NCBI RefSeq assembly: GCF_000212695.1
Contig: NC_015514.1
Location: 3,100,001 to 3,164,000, forward strand
Length of the DNA stretch: 64,000 nucleotides
Source: Cellulomonas fimi ATCC 484
Lineage (GTDB): Bacteria > Actinomycetota > Actinomycetes > Actinomycetales > Cellulomonadaceae
Reading direction: 5' to 3'
Both the position numbers and the translations under genes were made by a program. Below are positions 9,035-18,514 of this stretch, one piece after another (position 1 is the first letter of the stretch; each line of letters begins with the position of its first letter). The notes under the pieces are model-generated. The model saw only the letters and a program-made list of their open reading frames with translations. It ran no database searches and was not told the DNA's origin.

Positions 9035-11049
9035 GGTGTCTCCTCGGTCGGTGCCAGCAGGGCCGCGGCACCCTCGGCGGGCAGGTGCAGCTCGTCGGCG
9101 ACCGCGTCGCCCGTGAGCAGGTCGGTCGACCCCGCGGCCCAGGCGGGCAGCGGGACGGCGCGGGGCGAGCGGGAGCGGTTGAGCAGGAAGAGGACGTCGC
9201 CGCGGCGCGCGGCCTCGACGTCCTCGGGCAGGTCGACCAGCGGCGCCGCGACGCCGGCGGCGGCGAGCGCGTCGGCCAGCACGGCGGCGAGCACGTCGCG
9301 CGGCGGGACGGTCGTGACGTACCAGGCCTCGCCGCCACCGGGGTCGCGGCGGCGCAGCAGGGCGGGGTGGCCCGCGAGGTCGCCGTCCGCGTAGGTCGCG
9401 AGCACCTCGGCGCCGTCGGTGCGGACGTGCTCCGACCACGTCGTCGCGGTGAAGGTCCCGTACCGGTCGGACGCGACGGTGACGCCCGCGTCGTCGAGCG
9501 GGCGCCAGTCCTCGCCGGACGCCCCCAGCACGCCGGTCCACGGCACCGGGAAGCGGCCGCGCCGCACGCGCGCGTGCTCGTCGGCGACACCGCTGAACGG
9601 ACCGACGAGCAGGACACCGCCGCGCGCGGGCACGGTCGCCACGTTCGCGGCGGACGCGTCGTCGACCGCGTGCAGCGACGGCACGACCACGACGTCGTAG
9701 CGGTCCAGGTCCGCCGACGGCGGCACGACGTCCGTCGCGACCCCGGCGCGCCACAGCGGCTCGTGGTACGCCGCGAGCTGCCCGAGGACGTCGAGCCGCG
9801 CGCTGGGCCGGGCCGGCAGCAGCTCGCCCGCCCACCATGCGGGCCAGTCGAAGACGAGCGCGACGCGCGCGTCGACGCGCGTGCCGGCTACCGGGCGCAG
9901 CCGCTGCAGCAGCGCGCCCTGCGCGCGGACCGCACGGTGCAGGTCGGTGTCCGGGCCGGCGTGCGGGACCATCGCCGAGTGGAAGCGCTCGGCGCCCCCG
10001 GTCGACGCACGCCACTGGAAGTAGCAGACCCCGTCGGCGCCGTGCGCGACCGCCCGCAGGGAGTCGAGCACCATGGTGCGGGTGCTCTTCGGGACGTTGT
10101 GCGCGCGCCAGTTGACCGCGCCCGCGGCCTGCTCCATGAGCAGCCACGGCTCGCCGCGCCGGACGCCGCGCACCAGGTCGTGCGCGAGGGCCGCGCGTGC
10201 GGGCGAGGCGGGGTCCGCGGGGTCGGTGTAGCAGTCGTCGGCGACGACGTCGACGTCGTCGGCCCACGCGTGCTGGTCGACGCCCGGGAAGAAGTTCATG
10301 AAGTTCGTCGTGACGGGTGCCGCCGAGCGCTCCCGGATGATCGCGACCTGCTCGCGGTGCACCTCGCGCAGCTGGTCGGAGGTGAACCGGCGGAAGTCGA
10401 GCTCCGCCGCGGGGTTGTGCAGGTACGGGGCGGTCCGCGGCGGCACGACCTCGTCGAAGGACGAGTACCGCTGGCTCCAGAACGCAGTGGCCCACGCGGC
10501 GTTGAGCGCGTCGACGTCGCCGTAGCGGTCGCGCAGCCAGGTCCGCAGGCGCTGCGCGCACAGGTCGCACCAGCACGTCTGGCCGAACTCGTTGCCGACG
10601 TGCCACATCGCGACCGCGGGGTGCTCGGCGTAGCGGTCGACCAGGACCTGCACGACACGCGCGACGTGGTCGCGGTACACCTGCGACCCGGGGCAGAAGT
10701 GGTTGCGCGAGCCGACGGACATCCGGACGCCCTGCGCGTCGACGGCGCACGTCTCGGGGAAGCGGTGCGCGAGCCACGGCGGCGGGGACGCGCACGGGGT
10801 GGCGAGGTCGACGGCGACGCCCGCGCCGTGCAGGAGGTCGAGCACCTCGTCGAGCCACGCGAGCTCGAACCGGCCGGGCTCGGGCTCGAGCGTGGCCCAG
10901 GAGAAGATGCCGACCGAGACGAGGTTGACCCCCGCCGCCTGCATGAGCGCGACGTCCTCGCGCCACACGTCGGGCGTCCACTGCTCGGGGTTCCAGTCGC
11001 CGCCGTAGAGCACGCCGCGCGGGGCGGTCAGCGTGTCGAGCCCGCTCAT
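9031..11049 (-). CDS. GH42 beta-galactosidase
   Basis: The protein has 672 residues and the three-domain family 42 layout: a TIM barrel beginning at YGGDWNPEQW, a trimerisation domain and a small beta domain. The acid/base is Glu154 in HVGNEFG and the nucleophile is Glu306 in LLMEQ. A Cys cluster (CWCDLC plus earlier Cys residues) fits the zinc site of some GH42 enzymes. There is no export signal. It heads a two-gene operon with GH31. In the proposed xyloglucan pathway it would remove beta-1,2-galactose after defucosylation; arabinogalactan or galactan fragments are an alternative substrate. Confidence 0.95.
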   Translation of the reverse strand: MSGLDTLTAPRGVLYGGDWNPEQWTPDVWREDVALMQAAGVNLVSVGIFSWATLEPEPGRFELAWLDEVLDLLHGAGVAVDLATPCASPPPWLAHRFPETCAVDAQGVRMSVGSRNHFCPGSQVYRDHVARVVQVLVDRYAEHPAVAMWHVGNEFGQTCWCDLCAQRLRTWLRDRYGDVDALNAAWATAFWSQRYSSFDEVVPPRTAPYLHNPAAELDFRRFTSDQLREVHREQVAIIRERSAAPVTTNFMNFFPGVDQHAWADDVDVVADDCYTDPADPASPARAALAHDLVRGVRRGEPWLLMEQAAGAVNWRAHNVPKSTRTMVLDSLRAVAHGADGVCYFQWRASTGGAERFHSAMVPHAGPDTDLHRAVRAQGALLQRLRPVAGTRVDARVALVFDWPAWWAGELLPARPSARLDVLGQLAAYHEPLWRAGVATDVVPPSADLDRYDVVVVPSLHAVDDASAANVATVPARGGVLLVGPFSGVADEHARVRRGRFPVPWTGVLGASGEDWRPLDDAGVTVASDRYGTFTATTWSEHVRTDGAEVLATYADGDLAGHPALLRRRDPGGGEAWYVTTVPPRDVLAAVLADALAAAGVAAPLVDLPEDVEAARRGDVLFLLNRSRSPRAVPLPAWAAGSTDLLTGDAVADELHLPAEGAAALLAPTEETP

Positions 11050-11105
11050 CGCCGCTCCCTCGTGCAGGTCCGCCCCGTCGCGCCCCGCGTGCCGGTGATC
11101 GTTCG

Positions 11106-11119
11106 TCGAAGCGCTTCAA
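11106..11119. promoter_or_regulatory. Putative LacI operator before the GH42-GH31 operon
   Basis: TCGAAGCGCTTCAA is a 14-bp near-perfect palindrome with a CG centre, typical of LacI-family operators. It lies 57 bases before the GH42 start and downstream of the inferred promoter, where a bound repressor would block transcription. Confidence 0.75.
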
Positions 11120-11136
11120 CTGTCGCGCCGCAGGGG

Positions 11137-11166
11137 ACAGTAGTCGCCTGGCACCTCTCTTGTCCA
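11137..11166 (-). promoter_or_regulatory. Inferred promoter of the GH42-GH31 operon
   Basis: On the minus strand TGGACA (11161-11166) and TACTGT (11137-11142) are separated by 18 bases. The arrangement closely parallels that before the binding-protein gene at 18515-18544. Confidence 0.5.
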
Positions 11167-11215
11167 CGGCCGCCAGATGACCAGGAGGGACGCAGCCGCG
11201 CGCCCGGCGGGGCCG

Positions 11216-11232
11216 TCGAAGCGATTAGTCGA
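11216..11232. promoter_or_regulatory. Putative LacI operator upstream of the regulator gene
   Basis: TCGAAGCGATTAGTCGA carries one perfect half-site TCGAAGCG and a degenerate second half. It lies 54-70 bases before the LacI gene, between it and the divergent GH42 operon, so it could serve autoregulation or cooperative looping with the box at 11106. Confidence 0.5.
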
Positions 11233-11243
11233 GGACGGGCCGT

Positions 11244-11257
11244 CGAACGGCCGTTCG
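11244..11257. promoter_or_regulatory. Perfect palindrome at the regulator promoter
   Basis: CGAACGGCCGTTCG is a perfect 14-bp palindrome located where a -35 element would be for the TACACT box at 11274-11279. That box ends 6 bases before the LacI ATG, so the mRNA may be leaderless. The palindrome may be a second-type operator. Confidence 0.45.
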
Positions 11258-11285
11258 CGCGCCGGCGCGTCGGTACACTCCCCGC

Positions 11286-12290
11286 ATGGCCACGATCGCC
11301 GACGTCGCGAAGGCGGCGGGCGTCTCCTCCTCCACCGTCAGCTACGTCCTGTCGGGCAAGCGCCCCATCTCGCAGGCCACCCGGCACCGCGTGGAGAAGG
11401 CCATCCGGGACCTCGGCTTCAGCCCGCACGCGGGCGCCCGTGCGCTCGCCTCCAGCCGCACCAACGTGCTCGGGCTCGTCGTCCCGCTGCGCGCGCTCGA
11501 GGCGAACAGCGCGATCGTCATGGAGGTCGTCACCGGCGTCCTGACGCGTGCCCGCGACTTCGACCACGACGTCCTGGTGCTCACGCAGGACGACGTCAAC
11601 GGCGTCCAGCGCCTCGCGGCCGGCTCCATGGTCGACGCGCTCATCCTCATGGACATCGAGACGCAGGACCCGCGGCTCCCCGTGCTCGCGGGCCTGCGCC
11701 AGCCCGCGATCCTCGTCGGCGTGCCCAGCGACCCGCACGGGCTGTCGTGCGTCGACCTCGACTTCACCGCCGCAGGGCGCCTCGCCGTCCGGCACCTCGT
11801 CGAGCACGGCCACCGCAGCATCGCGCTGCTCGGTGCCCCGTCGGCCGCGCTCGCGCGCAGCGCCAACTACGCCGTCCGGATCGTCGAGGGCTTCCGGTCG
11901 CAGGCCGGCCAGGCGGGCGTCCGGCACACCGTCGTCCCCACCGAGGCCACCTACCCCGGGGCCGACGCCGCCGTGACGCGCGCATTCACCGAGATCGACG
12001 ACCTCACCGCCCTCGTCGTGCACAACGAGGCGGCGCTGCCCGGCGTGCTCGCCGCGCTCGCCCGCGCCGACCGCCGCGTGCCGCAGGACGTGTCCGTCCT
12101 CGCCGTCGCGCCGTCGAGCCTCGCCGAGCACCTCGTCGTGCCGCTCTCGGCGATCGACGTCCCCGCCGAGGAGATCGGCCGCGCCGCCGTCGAGATGGCG
12201 ATCGAGCGCCTCGACCAGTCCCGTGCCGCCGAGACGCGCCTGCTCACCCCGCGGTTCATCGAGCGCGGGAGCTGTGCCGGCCCCGCCTGA
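11286..12290 (+). CDS. LacI-family transcriptional regulator
   Basis: This 334-residue regulator has the classical LacI organisation. An N-terminal helix-turn-helix with hinge helix begins ATIADVAKAAGVSSSTVSYV, followed by a periplasmic-binding-protein-like sensor domain with NVLGLVVPL and the LSAIDVPAEEIG motif near the C-terminus. It is transcribed divergently from the GH42-GH31 operon and convergently with the GH95-transporter operon. Near-palindromic boxes of LacI type stand before each unit of the locus and before this gene, so it is the obvious repressor of the locus. The inducer is unknown; a xyloglucan-derived oligosaccharide or disaccharide is inferred from the enzymes. The ATG start is close behind an inferred TACACT box. 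Confidence 0.93.
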   Translation: MATIADVAKAAGVSSSTVSYVLSGKRPISQATRHRVEKAIRDLGFSPHAGARALASSRTNVLGLVVPLRALEANSAIVMEVVTGVLTRARDFDHDVLVLTQDDVNGVQRLAAGSMVDALILMDIETQDPRLPVLAGLRQPAILVGVPSDPHGLSCVDLDFTAAGRLAVRHLVEHGHRSIALLGAPSAALARSANYAVRIVEGFRSQAGQAGVRHTVVPTEATYPGADAAVTRAFTEIDDLTALVVHNEAALPGVLAALARADRRVPQDVSVLAVAPSSLAEHLVVPLSAIDVPAEEIGRAAVEMAIERLDQSRAAETRLLTPRFIERGSCAGPA

Positions 12291-12313
12291 GCCCCCGCCT
12301 GCACCCCGCCGCG

Positions 12314-14776
12314 TCATGCGGGCACCTCCGTCAGGTGCCCGTCCAGCCGCCGCACGTCGCCCGCCTCCAGGTCGAGCGTCCGCGACGACGGCCCGTGCAC
12401 CACCTCCAGCGTGCCCCCGCGCGCCGCGTGCAGCACCACCTGCGTGAGCCGCCCGCCCGACCACGTCACATCGACACGCAGCCCGCCGCGCGCCCGCACT
12501 CCCCGGACGGAGCCGTCGGGCCACTGCGGCGGCAGCGCCGGCAGCACGCGCAGGCGTCCCGGTGCCGACTGCACGAGCGCCTCCGCGACCGCCGCGACGA
12601 CACCCAGGTTGCCGTCCACCTGGAACGGCGGGTGCGTCGAGAACAGGTTCGGCAGCAGCCCGCCCTGCCACGGCGAGGAGACCGTCGACGACGCGTCCGC
12701 CGGACGCATCGCCTCGGCGAGCAGGTCGCCCACCGCGACCCCGTCGCCCAGGCGTGCACGCAGCGCGGTCTTCCACGCCAGCGACCAGCCCGTCGAGCCC
12801 GGGCCGCGCGCGTCGAGCGAGCGCGCCGCCGCGGCGGCGAGGTCCGGCGTCGCGTCGACATCCACCTGGTGCAGCGGGTACAGGCCGACGAGGTGCGACA
12901 GGTGGCGGTGGTGCGGGTCGACGGCCGGCGCGTCGTGCGCCCACTCGCGCAGCAGCCCGTCGGGCCCCACGACCGGACGCGCGAGACGCGCGAGCGCCGA
13001 GCGCAGCCGGCCCTCCAGGGGGTCGTCCAGGTCGAGGCGGTCGATCGTGTCGAGGCAGCGTTCGAGCAGGTCGCGCACGAGGGCGAGGTCCATCGTGGAG
13101 CCGGTCGCGAGTGCGCCGACCCCACCCCCGGTGCCGTCGGCGGACGACGGCAGGCGGAACTGGTTCTCCGGCGAGGTCGACGGCGACGTCGTGAGCGACC
13201 CGTCGGGCGCCTCGACGAGCCAGTCCAGGCAGAACAGCGCGGCACCACGCAGCAGCGGCCACGCCTCGTCCCGCAGGAACGCGTCGTCGCCGCCGACGTC
13301 CGCGTGGTCCCACAGGTGCCGGCACAGCCAGACGCCACCCATCCACCACTGCGCCCACGACGGGTCGCCGTGACCGGCGCCGACCGGCAGCGCCCAGCCC
13401 CACACGTCGCTGTTGTGGTGCGCGACCCACCCCTGGCAGCCGTACAGCTCGCGCGCGACGTGCGCGCCGTGCCGCGCGAGGAGCCCGACGTGCGCCAGCA
13501 GCGGCTCGTGGCACTCCCCCAGCCCGACCGCCTCCGCGCCCCAGTACGCCATCTCGAGGTTGACGTTGAGCGTGTAGTTGCTCGACCACGGCGGTCGCGG
13601 GTCGGCGTTCCACACGCCCTGCAGGTTCGCGGGCGGCGACCCCGGCCGCGACGACGCGATCAGCAGGTAGCGGCCGTGGTCGAACACCGCCTGCGCCAGC
13701 GCGGCGTGCGGCGTCGTTCCGATCGCGTCCGGCAGACGCAGGTCGAGGTCGTGCGGGACGAGCGCGAGGACCGTCGCGTCCGCGATCCGGCGGTGGTCGG
13801 CGACGTGCCGTGCACGGGTCGCGTCCCCCGTGCCGCGGTCGCCCGGCAGCGCGCGGCGGGCGCACGCGAGCACGTCCGCGACCACCTCCTCGCGGTCGCG
13901 CAGCGGGCCGTCCTGCGGCCACGGCGACGTCGTCCCCGTCGCCAGGACGACCTCGACCCACGTCGCCCGCTCGACCCGCAGCGCACCGCCCGGCGTCCCG
14001 CCGACCTCGCCGTCGCCGCAGGCCAGCAGCACCGCGACTCCCGTCAGCGACGCGCCGTCGTCGGTGCGGGTGACCGCGGGGGCGTCCGGCTCGTGGCCGG
14101 GCGCGACGTCGTCCGGCAGCTCGAGCACCAGCACCCGGCCCCCGGGGGCGTGGTGGTCCGTGCGGACGTGGTGCGGCGTGGAGAGCTCGACGTGCACGTC
14201 GAACGGCTCCGCCGCCGACCAGCGGCCGTGCAGGGCGCCGTCGACCGCGCTCGCGAACCACTCGACCTCGACGCCGGCGGGCAGCCGCTCGCGCACGACG
14301 CCGTCGCGCAGGTCCAGCGTCCGCGGGGAGTCGTCGCGGTGCCGGACCTGCGCGGGACGGGGGGCCGACGCGACCGTGACGTGCAGGTCGACGAACGGCT
14401 GGAAGGCCTGCGTCCACGGGCCCTGGAACACGGCGAGCAGGTCCGCCGCCTCGTCGTGCCGGCCGGCCGCCAACGCGTCCCGCGCGCGGGCGAGCCGGTC
14501 CGGTCCCGCACCGGCCGCGCGGACGGCCGCGAGCGCACGCGCGGGACCGTCGACGCGGCCCGACCACGCCGTCGCGTCGTTGACCTGCACCAGAGCGCGC
14601 TCGGTGCCGCCGTGCAGCATCGCGCCCAGCCGCCCGTTGCCGACGGGGAACGCCTCGACCCAGCGCCGCGCGGGCCCGTCGAAGGACAGGATCGTGCGGC
14701 GGCCGGGTCCGGACGCGGCCGCGCCAGGACCGGCCCGGCCCGAGCCGGGAGCGGCGGGACCGCCGCGCGGGACCAC
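12314..14776 (-). CDS. GH95 alpha-L-fucosidase
   Basis: The 820-residue protein fits family 95, inverting alpha-1,2-L-fucosidases (some members prefer L-galactose). FPVGNGRLGAMLHGG is the N-terminal family signature, NVNLEMAYW supplies the Asn pair that activates water (Asn404, Asn406), Glu537 in SPENQF is the probable acid and Asp721 in QVDGNLG completes the site. It starts with GTG 3 bases after the permease stop, so it is the last gene of the binding-protein/permease operon. It lacks a signal peptide and would act on imported fucosylated oligosaccharides, which fits the outermost residue of xyloglucan side chains. Confidence 0.94.
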   Translation of the reverse strand: MVPRGGPAAPGSGRAGPGAAASGPGRRTILSFDGPARRWVEAFPVGNGRLGAMLHGGTERALVQVNDATAWSGRVDGPARALAAVRAAGAGPDRLARARDALAAGRHDEAADLLAVFQGPWTQAFQPFVDLHVTVASAPRPAQVRHRDDSPRTLDLRDGVVRERLPAGVEVEWFASAVDGALHGRWSAAEPFDVHVELSTPHHVRTDHHAPGGRVLVLELPDDVAPGHEPDAPAVTRTDDGASLTGVAVLLACGDGEVGGTPGGALRVERATWVEVVLATGTTSPWPQDGPLRDREEVVADVLACARRALPGDRGTGDATRARHVADHRRIADATVLALVPHDLDLRLPDAIGTTPHAALAQAVFDHGRYLLIASSRPGSPPANLQGVWNADPRPPWSSNYTLNVNLEMAYWGAEAVGLGECHEPLLAHVGLLARHGAHVARELYGCQGWVAHHNSDVWGWALPVGAGHGDPSWAQWWMGGVWLCRHLWDHADVGGDDAFLRDEAWPLLRGAALFCLDWLVEAPDGSLTTSPSTSPENQFRLPSSADGTGGGVGALATGSTMDLALVRDLLERCLDTIDRLDLDDPLEGRLRSALARLARPVVGPDGLLREWAHDAPAVDPHHRHLSHLVGLYPLHQVDVDATPDLAAAAARSLDARGPGSTGWSLAWKTALRARLGDGVAVGDLLAEAMRPADASSTVSSPWQGGLLPNLFSTHPPFQVDGNLGVVAAVAEALVQSAPGRLRVLPALPPQWPDGSVRGVRARGGLRVDVTWSGGRLTQVVLHAARGGTLEVVHGPSSRTLDLEAGDVRRLDGHLTEVPA

Positions 14777-14779
14777 GCG

Positions 14780-15784
14780 TCAGCCCTTGATCGCGCCGAA
14801 GATCACGCCCTTGGTGAAGTGGCGCTGCACGAACGGGTAGACGAGCAGGATCGGCACGATCGCGAGCACCATGACCGCCATCTGGATCGGCAGACCGGTG
14901 ACCGCACCCGTCGCCACGTCGACCTGGCCCGTGCCGCTGCCCGGCAGGCTCACGCCCTGGAGCACGTACGAGCGCAGGACCAGCTGCAGCGGCCACTTCG
15001 CGTTGTCGTTGATGTAGAGGATCGCGTTGAAGAACGCGTTCCAGTACCCGACGCCGTAGAAGAGCGCGACGACCGCGACGGCGGCCTTCGACATCGGCAG
15101 CACGATCCGGCCCAGGATGCGCCAGTCCCCCGCGCCGTCGATCCGCGCGGCGTCGAGGATCGACTGGTCGATGCCCATGAAGAAGCTGCGCAGGATCAGG
15201 ACGTTGAACGCGGACACCGCCCCCGGCAGGATCAGCGCCCAGTAGCTGTTGATGAGCCCCAGGCTGCTGACCAGCAGGTACGTGGGGATGAGGCCCGCGC
15301 CGAAGAACATCGTGATGAGGAAGACGAACAGGATCGGCCGGTGCAGCACGGAGCCCGGACGCGACAGGCCGTACGCCGCGAGCACCGACACGGTCGTCGC
15401 GATGACCGTGCCGACCGCGGTGATGCCGATGCTGACGAGCGTGGCGCGCGTGACGACACCGCCCGACAGGATCTGCGTGTACGCGCTGATCGTCAGCTCG
15501 CCCGGCACGGTGACGAGCCCGCCCGCGCGGATCGTCTCCGCCTGCGTCGAGAAGCTGGTGAGGACGACCGTCCACAGCGGGAACAGGATCGCGAGGACGA
15601 CGACCGCGAGCACGAGGCCCTTGAGGGCGAGGCCGAACGGCGTGGGCCGCTCCTCCCACACGGGGCGGTGCTTCGAGCCCCGGCGCCGTCGCGGCGCCGG
15701 TCGGGTGCCGTCGGTCTCGTGGCGGGCGACGTCGGCGGGGAGGAACGACGCCTCCGCCGTGATCTCCTGGCTGGTTCCGCTCAT
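14780..15784 (-). CDS. ABC sugar transporter permease, YtcP/MalG type
   Basis: This 334-residue membrane protein has about six transmembrane segments and the EAA-like cytoplasmic loop (SILDAARIDGAGDWRIL) that contacts the ATPase subunit. The polar N-terminus of about 45 residues is unusual only in length. It belongs to the YtcP-like permeases of the carbohydrate uptake family that serve oligosaccharides. It overlaps the first permease by ATGA and is followed by GH95. No ATPase gene is present in the window, as is usual for this class, which shares an MsiK-type ATPase encoded elsewhere. Confidence 0.93.
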   Translation of the reverse strand: MSGTSQEITAEASFLPADVARHETDGTRPAPRRRRGSKHRPVWEERPTPFGLALKGLVLAVVVLAILFPLWTVVLTSFSTQAETIRAGGLVTVPGELTISAYTQILSGGVVTRATLVSIGITAVGTVIATTVSVLAAYGLSRPGSVLHRPILFVFLITMFFGAGLIPTYLLVSSLGLINSYWALILPGAVSAFNVLILRSFFMGIDQSILDAARIDGAGDWRILGRIVLPMSKAAVAVVALFYGVGYWNAFFNAILYINDNAKWPLQLVLRSYVLQGVSLPGSGTGQVDVATGAVTGLPIQMAVMVLAIVPILLVYPFVQRHFTKGVIFGAIKG

Positions 15785-16794
15785 GCGCGCTTGTACACCC
15801 CCGCCTCGCCGAACACGTGGGCGAGCTTGTTGGCTCCCAGGACCAGGAGCAGGCTGACGACGCCCTTCACGAGGCCGGCGGCCGCCGCGAAGCTCCAGTC
15901 GGTGTAGACGACGCCCTGGTAGTAGACGTACGTGTCGATGACCTCCGCGACCCCCGTGCCGACGGCGTCGCGCTGGAGGATGAGCTGCTCGAAGCCGACG
16001 GTGAGCGAGTCACCGAGGCGCAGGATGAGCAGCAGGACGATGACGGGCCGCATCGCGGGCAGCGTCACGTGCCACATGCGTCGCCAGCGGTTCGCACCGT
16101 CGACGGCCGCGGCCTCGTAGTGCTCGGGCGACACCGTCGACAGGGCGGCGAGGAAGATGATGATCCCCCAGCCCGCGTCCTTCCAGATCGACTGCATCGT
16201 GAGGAGCACGAGGAACGTGTCCGGGTTCGTCATCATGTCGAAGCCCGCGAGCCCGTGGTCGCGCAGCGTCTGGTTGACGAGGCCGGCGCCGCCGAAGATC
16301 TGCTGGAAGATCGTCACGACCAGGACCCACGAGAAGAAGTGCGGCAGGTAGACGATCGACTGGATCGTGGTGCGGACCCGCGGCGACAGGACGCTGTTGA
16401 GCAGCAGCGCGAGCACGATCGGCACGGGGAAGAAGAACACGAGCTGGAACGCCGTGATGACGAGCGTGTTCTCCACCGCGTTGAGGAACAGCGGGTTGGT
16501 GAAGACACGCTCGAAGTTGACCCAGCCGACGTACGTGGAGTGCAGGAAGCCGGTGTACGGCGAGTACTGCTGCCACGCGATGACGTTGCCCAGCATGGGG
16601 ACGTACGCGAACACCACGAGCAGCGTGACGGCCGGCAGCACCATGAGCAGCAGCGACCGGTCGCGCCGCAGGCGCGTCCGCAGCGGGATCGTGCGGACCG
16701 GCGGCCGGGCCGGCGCGGAAGGGCTCTCCGCGCCGGTCACCGGGTCCGGCGTCGACGCGCCGGTGCGGCGACGCGTCAGTGCCTCGAGAGCCAT
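15781..16794 (-). CDS. ABC sugar transporter permease, LplB type
   Basis: This is the second membrane component, 337 residues with six predicted transmembrane helices and the EAA loop at HYEAAAVDGANRWRRM. It matches the LplB/YteP permeases paired with large lipoprotein binding proteins. The ATG at 16794 shares one base with the binding-protein stop (TGATG), which selects this start over the longer open frame that runs through the binding-protein gene. It forms a heterodimer with the product of the next gene to import the oligosaccharide delivered by the lipoprotein. Confidence 0.94.
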   Translation of the reverse strand: MALEALTRRRTGASTPDPVTGAESPSAPARPPVRTIPLRTRLRRDRSLLLMVLPAVTLLVVFAYVPMLGNVIAWQQYSPYTGFLHSTYVGWVNFERVFTNPLFLNAVENTLVITAFQLVFFFPVPIVLALLLNSVLSPRVRTTIQSIVYLPHFFSWVLVVTIFQQIFGGAGLVNQTLRDHGLAGFDMMTNPDTFLVLLTMQSIWKDAGWGIIIFLAALSTVSPEHYEAAAVDGANRWRRMWHVTLPAMRPVIVLLLILRLGDSLTVGFEQLILQRDAVGTGVAEVIDTYVYYQGVVYTDWSFAAAAGLVKGVVSLLLVLGANKLAHVFGEAGVYKRA

Positions 16795-18452
16795 CAGGCC
16801 TGCGAGTCCAGGATGTCCTGGTAGAACGCCCGCAGCTCCTCGCCGCCCGACGAGCGCCAGGTCTCGATCGCCGCGTCGAGGTCCTTCATGGACTTGCGGC
16901 CGCGCGAGATGTCCTTCTCCAGGTCGACGAACGGCTGGCCGATGGACGCGTACTGCGCCGGCTCGACGATCTGCTGCGCGTAGAACAGCGGGTCCTGCGC
17001 GAAGCCCGACGCCTTGGCCTTCCACTCGGAGACGGCCTTGACGTAGCCGGGGTACTGCACGTGCGACTCCGCGAGCGGCGGGTCGACGAGGAAGATGTAC
17101 GTCGGCTGCAGCTCGGTCGCGGCGAGGTCCGTGGGGACCGGCAGGCCGTCGTCGCCCCGCGTGTAGTGCACGCCCTCGACGCCGTTGGTGATGGTGTCGA
17201 ACTCGACGGTGCCGAACGGCGCGGCGAGGACGTTGGCGAGCGCGAGCAGCTCCTTGATGCGGGCCTCGTCGTCCGTCTTCTTGAGGAACGAGAAGATGTT
17301 CGCCGGGTTGCCCTTCCAGAGCACGGGGGTGCCGCCGTCGGCCGCGAACGGGTCGAACGGCTGCTGCCAGTACGACGGGTTGCTCGCGAGGTTGTCGCGC
17401 ATCGCCTCGTGCCAGCCGCCGACGCCGTCGTTGGCGATGAGCGACTGGCCGCCCTGGAAGCGCATCTTGGCGTCGCCCGTCTGGCCGGCGACGGCGTCGG
17501 GGTGCACGGAGCCGGACGCGAACAGTGCGGCGTTCCACTCGAGCGCGGCGCGGTACTCGTCGGTCTCGACCCGGTGGACGAGCGTGTCGCCCTCGAGCTT
17601 CCACTTGGGGACGACGCCGTGGATGATCGCGGCGGTGTTCCACAGGTCCTCGGCGCCCCAGACGTTCCCGCCGGTGAGCTCCTTGGCGAGGTCGAGCAGG
17701 TCCTGGGCGTTCTTGACGTCGGGCGTGATGCCGAGGCCGTCGAGCACGTCCTTGCGGTAGAAGATCGCGTCGGTGATCGTCTCGCCGGGGAACGGCAGCC
17801 CGTAGAGCCTGCCGTTGAAGACGCAGAACTTCCACGCGTCGGACGGGATGTTCGCAAGGTTGGGGTAGTCCTCGACGAGGTCGCCCGCGAGGAACGGCGT
17901 GAGGTCCTGGAAGACGTTGCCGACGATCTCGGCACCGAACCGCGGCGGCAGGTTCCACGTCGGGACGCACACCCAGTCCGGCACGTCCTTGGGCGAGGCG
18001 AGGACGGTCGCGAGCTTGTCGCCGTAGACGTTGCCGTCAGTGATCTGGAAGGTGATGTCCGAGCCGAGCAGGCCGTTGACCGCCTCGTAGTACTTGTTGC
18101 CCTTGGTCGGCGGGATGGTGCCCCACAGCGGCGTCATCGCGGTGAAGACGAGCCCGGTGCCCGGCGCGGTCTGCACGGACCGCACGAGCTCCGCCGGGAT
18201 CGTCTCGTAGCCCGGGACGGAGCCGTCGACGCTCGGGTAGTCGGGCTCCGCGTAGGTCACGGGGATGTACGTCGGGATGACGTCGCCTGCCGCGGCCGCG
18301 CCCGTGGCGGTCGCGGTGGGGGTGCCCGGGCTGCACGCGCTGAGCAGGGACGGGACGCCGACGACCGCGGCACCGGCGGCGAGCATCCCCAGGAAGGAAC
18401 GCCGGTCGAGGGCCACGTCTCCGAGACGGCCGAGCTGCGGGGGAGGGGTCAT
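16794..18452 (-). CDS. Oligosaccharide-binding lipoprotein of the ABC importer
   Basis: The 552-residue protein begins with a twin-arginine signal (RRSFLG, residues 17-22), a hydrophobic core and a lipobox LLSAC with Cys40 as the lipidated residue, so it is exported folded and anchored in the membrane. The mature part resembles the large LplA/YtcQ-type extracellular binding proteins (family 1), with many surface Trp/Tyr typical of oligosaccharide clefts. It is the first gene of a four-gene operon (binding protein, two permeases, GH95). An inferred promoter and a LacI-type operator lie just upstream, in the region shared with the divergent GH3 gene. Confidence 0.93.
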   Translation of the reverse strand: MTPPPQLGRLGDVALDRRSFLGMLAAGAAVVGVPSLLSACSPGTPTATATGAAAAGDVIPTYIPVTYAEPDYPSVDGSVPGYETIPAELVRSVQTAPGTGLVFTAMTPLWGTIPPTKGNKYYEAVNGLLGSDITFQITDGNVYGDKLATVLASPKDVPDWVCVPTWNLPPRFGAEIVGNVFQDLTPFLAGDLVEDYPNLANIPSDAWKFCVFNGRLYGLPFPGETITDAIFYRKDVLDGLGITPDVKNAQDLLDLAKELTGGNVWGAEDLWNTAAIIHGVVPKWKLEGDTLVHRVETDEYRAALEWNAALFASGSVHPDAVAGQTGDAKMRFQGGQSLIANDGVGGWHEAMRDNLASNPSYWQQPFDPFAADGGTPVLWKGNPANIFSFLKKTDDEARIKELLALANVLAAPFGTVEFDTITNGVEGVHYTRGDDGLPVPTDLAATELQPTYIFLVDPPLAESHVQYPGYVKAVSEWKAKASGFAQDPLFYAQQIVEPAQYASIGQPFVDLEKDISRGRKSMKDLDAAIETWRSSGGEELRAFYQDILDSQA

Positions 18453-18493
18453 CTTCGTCCTTCACTTCCTCGTGTGAGACGGGTGGTCGCGCA

Positions 18494-18507
18494 TCGAAGC
18501 GGTTCGA
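18494..18507. promoter_or_regulatory. Putative LacI operator before the transporter operon
   Basis: TCGAAGCGGTTCGA has two intact half-sites around a CGG/CCG centre. It begins 7 bases past the inferred -10 box of the binding-protein gene, a roadblock position. Confidence 0.75.
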
Positions 18508-18514
18508 CCGCGCG

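Noticed and set aside
11177..15907. 1576-residue plus-strand open frame
   Set aside because: It runs antisense through GH95 and the permease and out of frame through lacI; the product is Arg/Pro/His repeats without domains.
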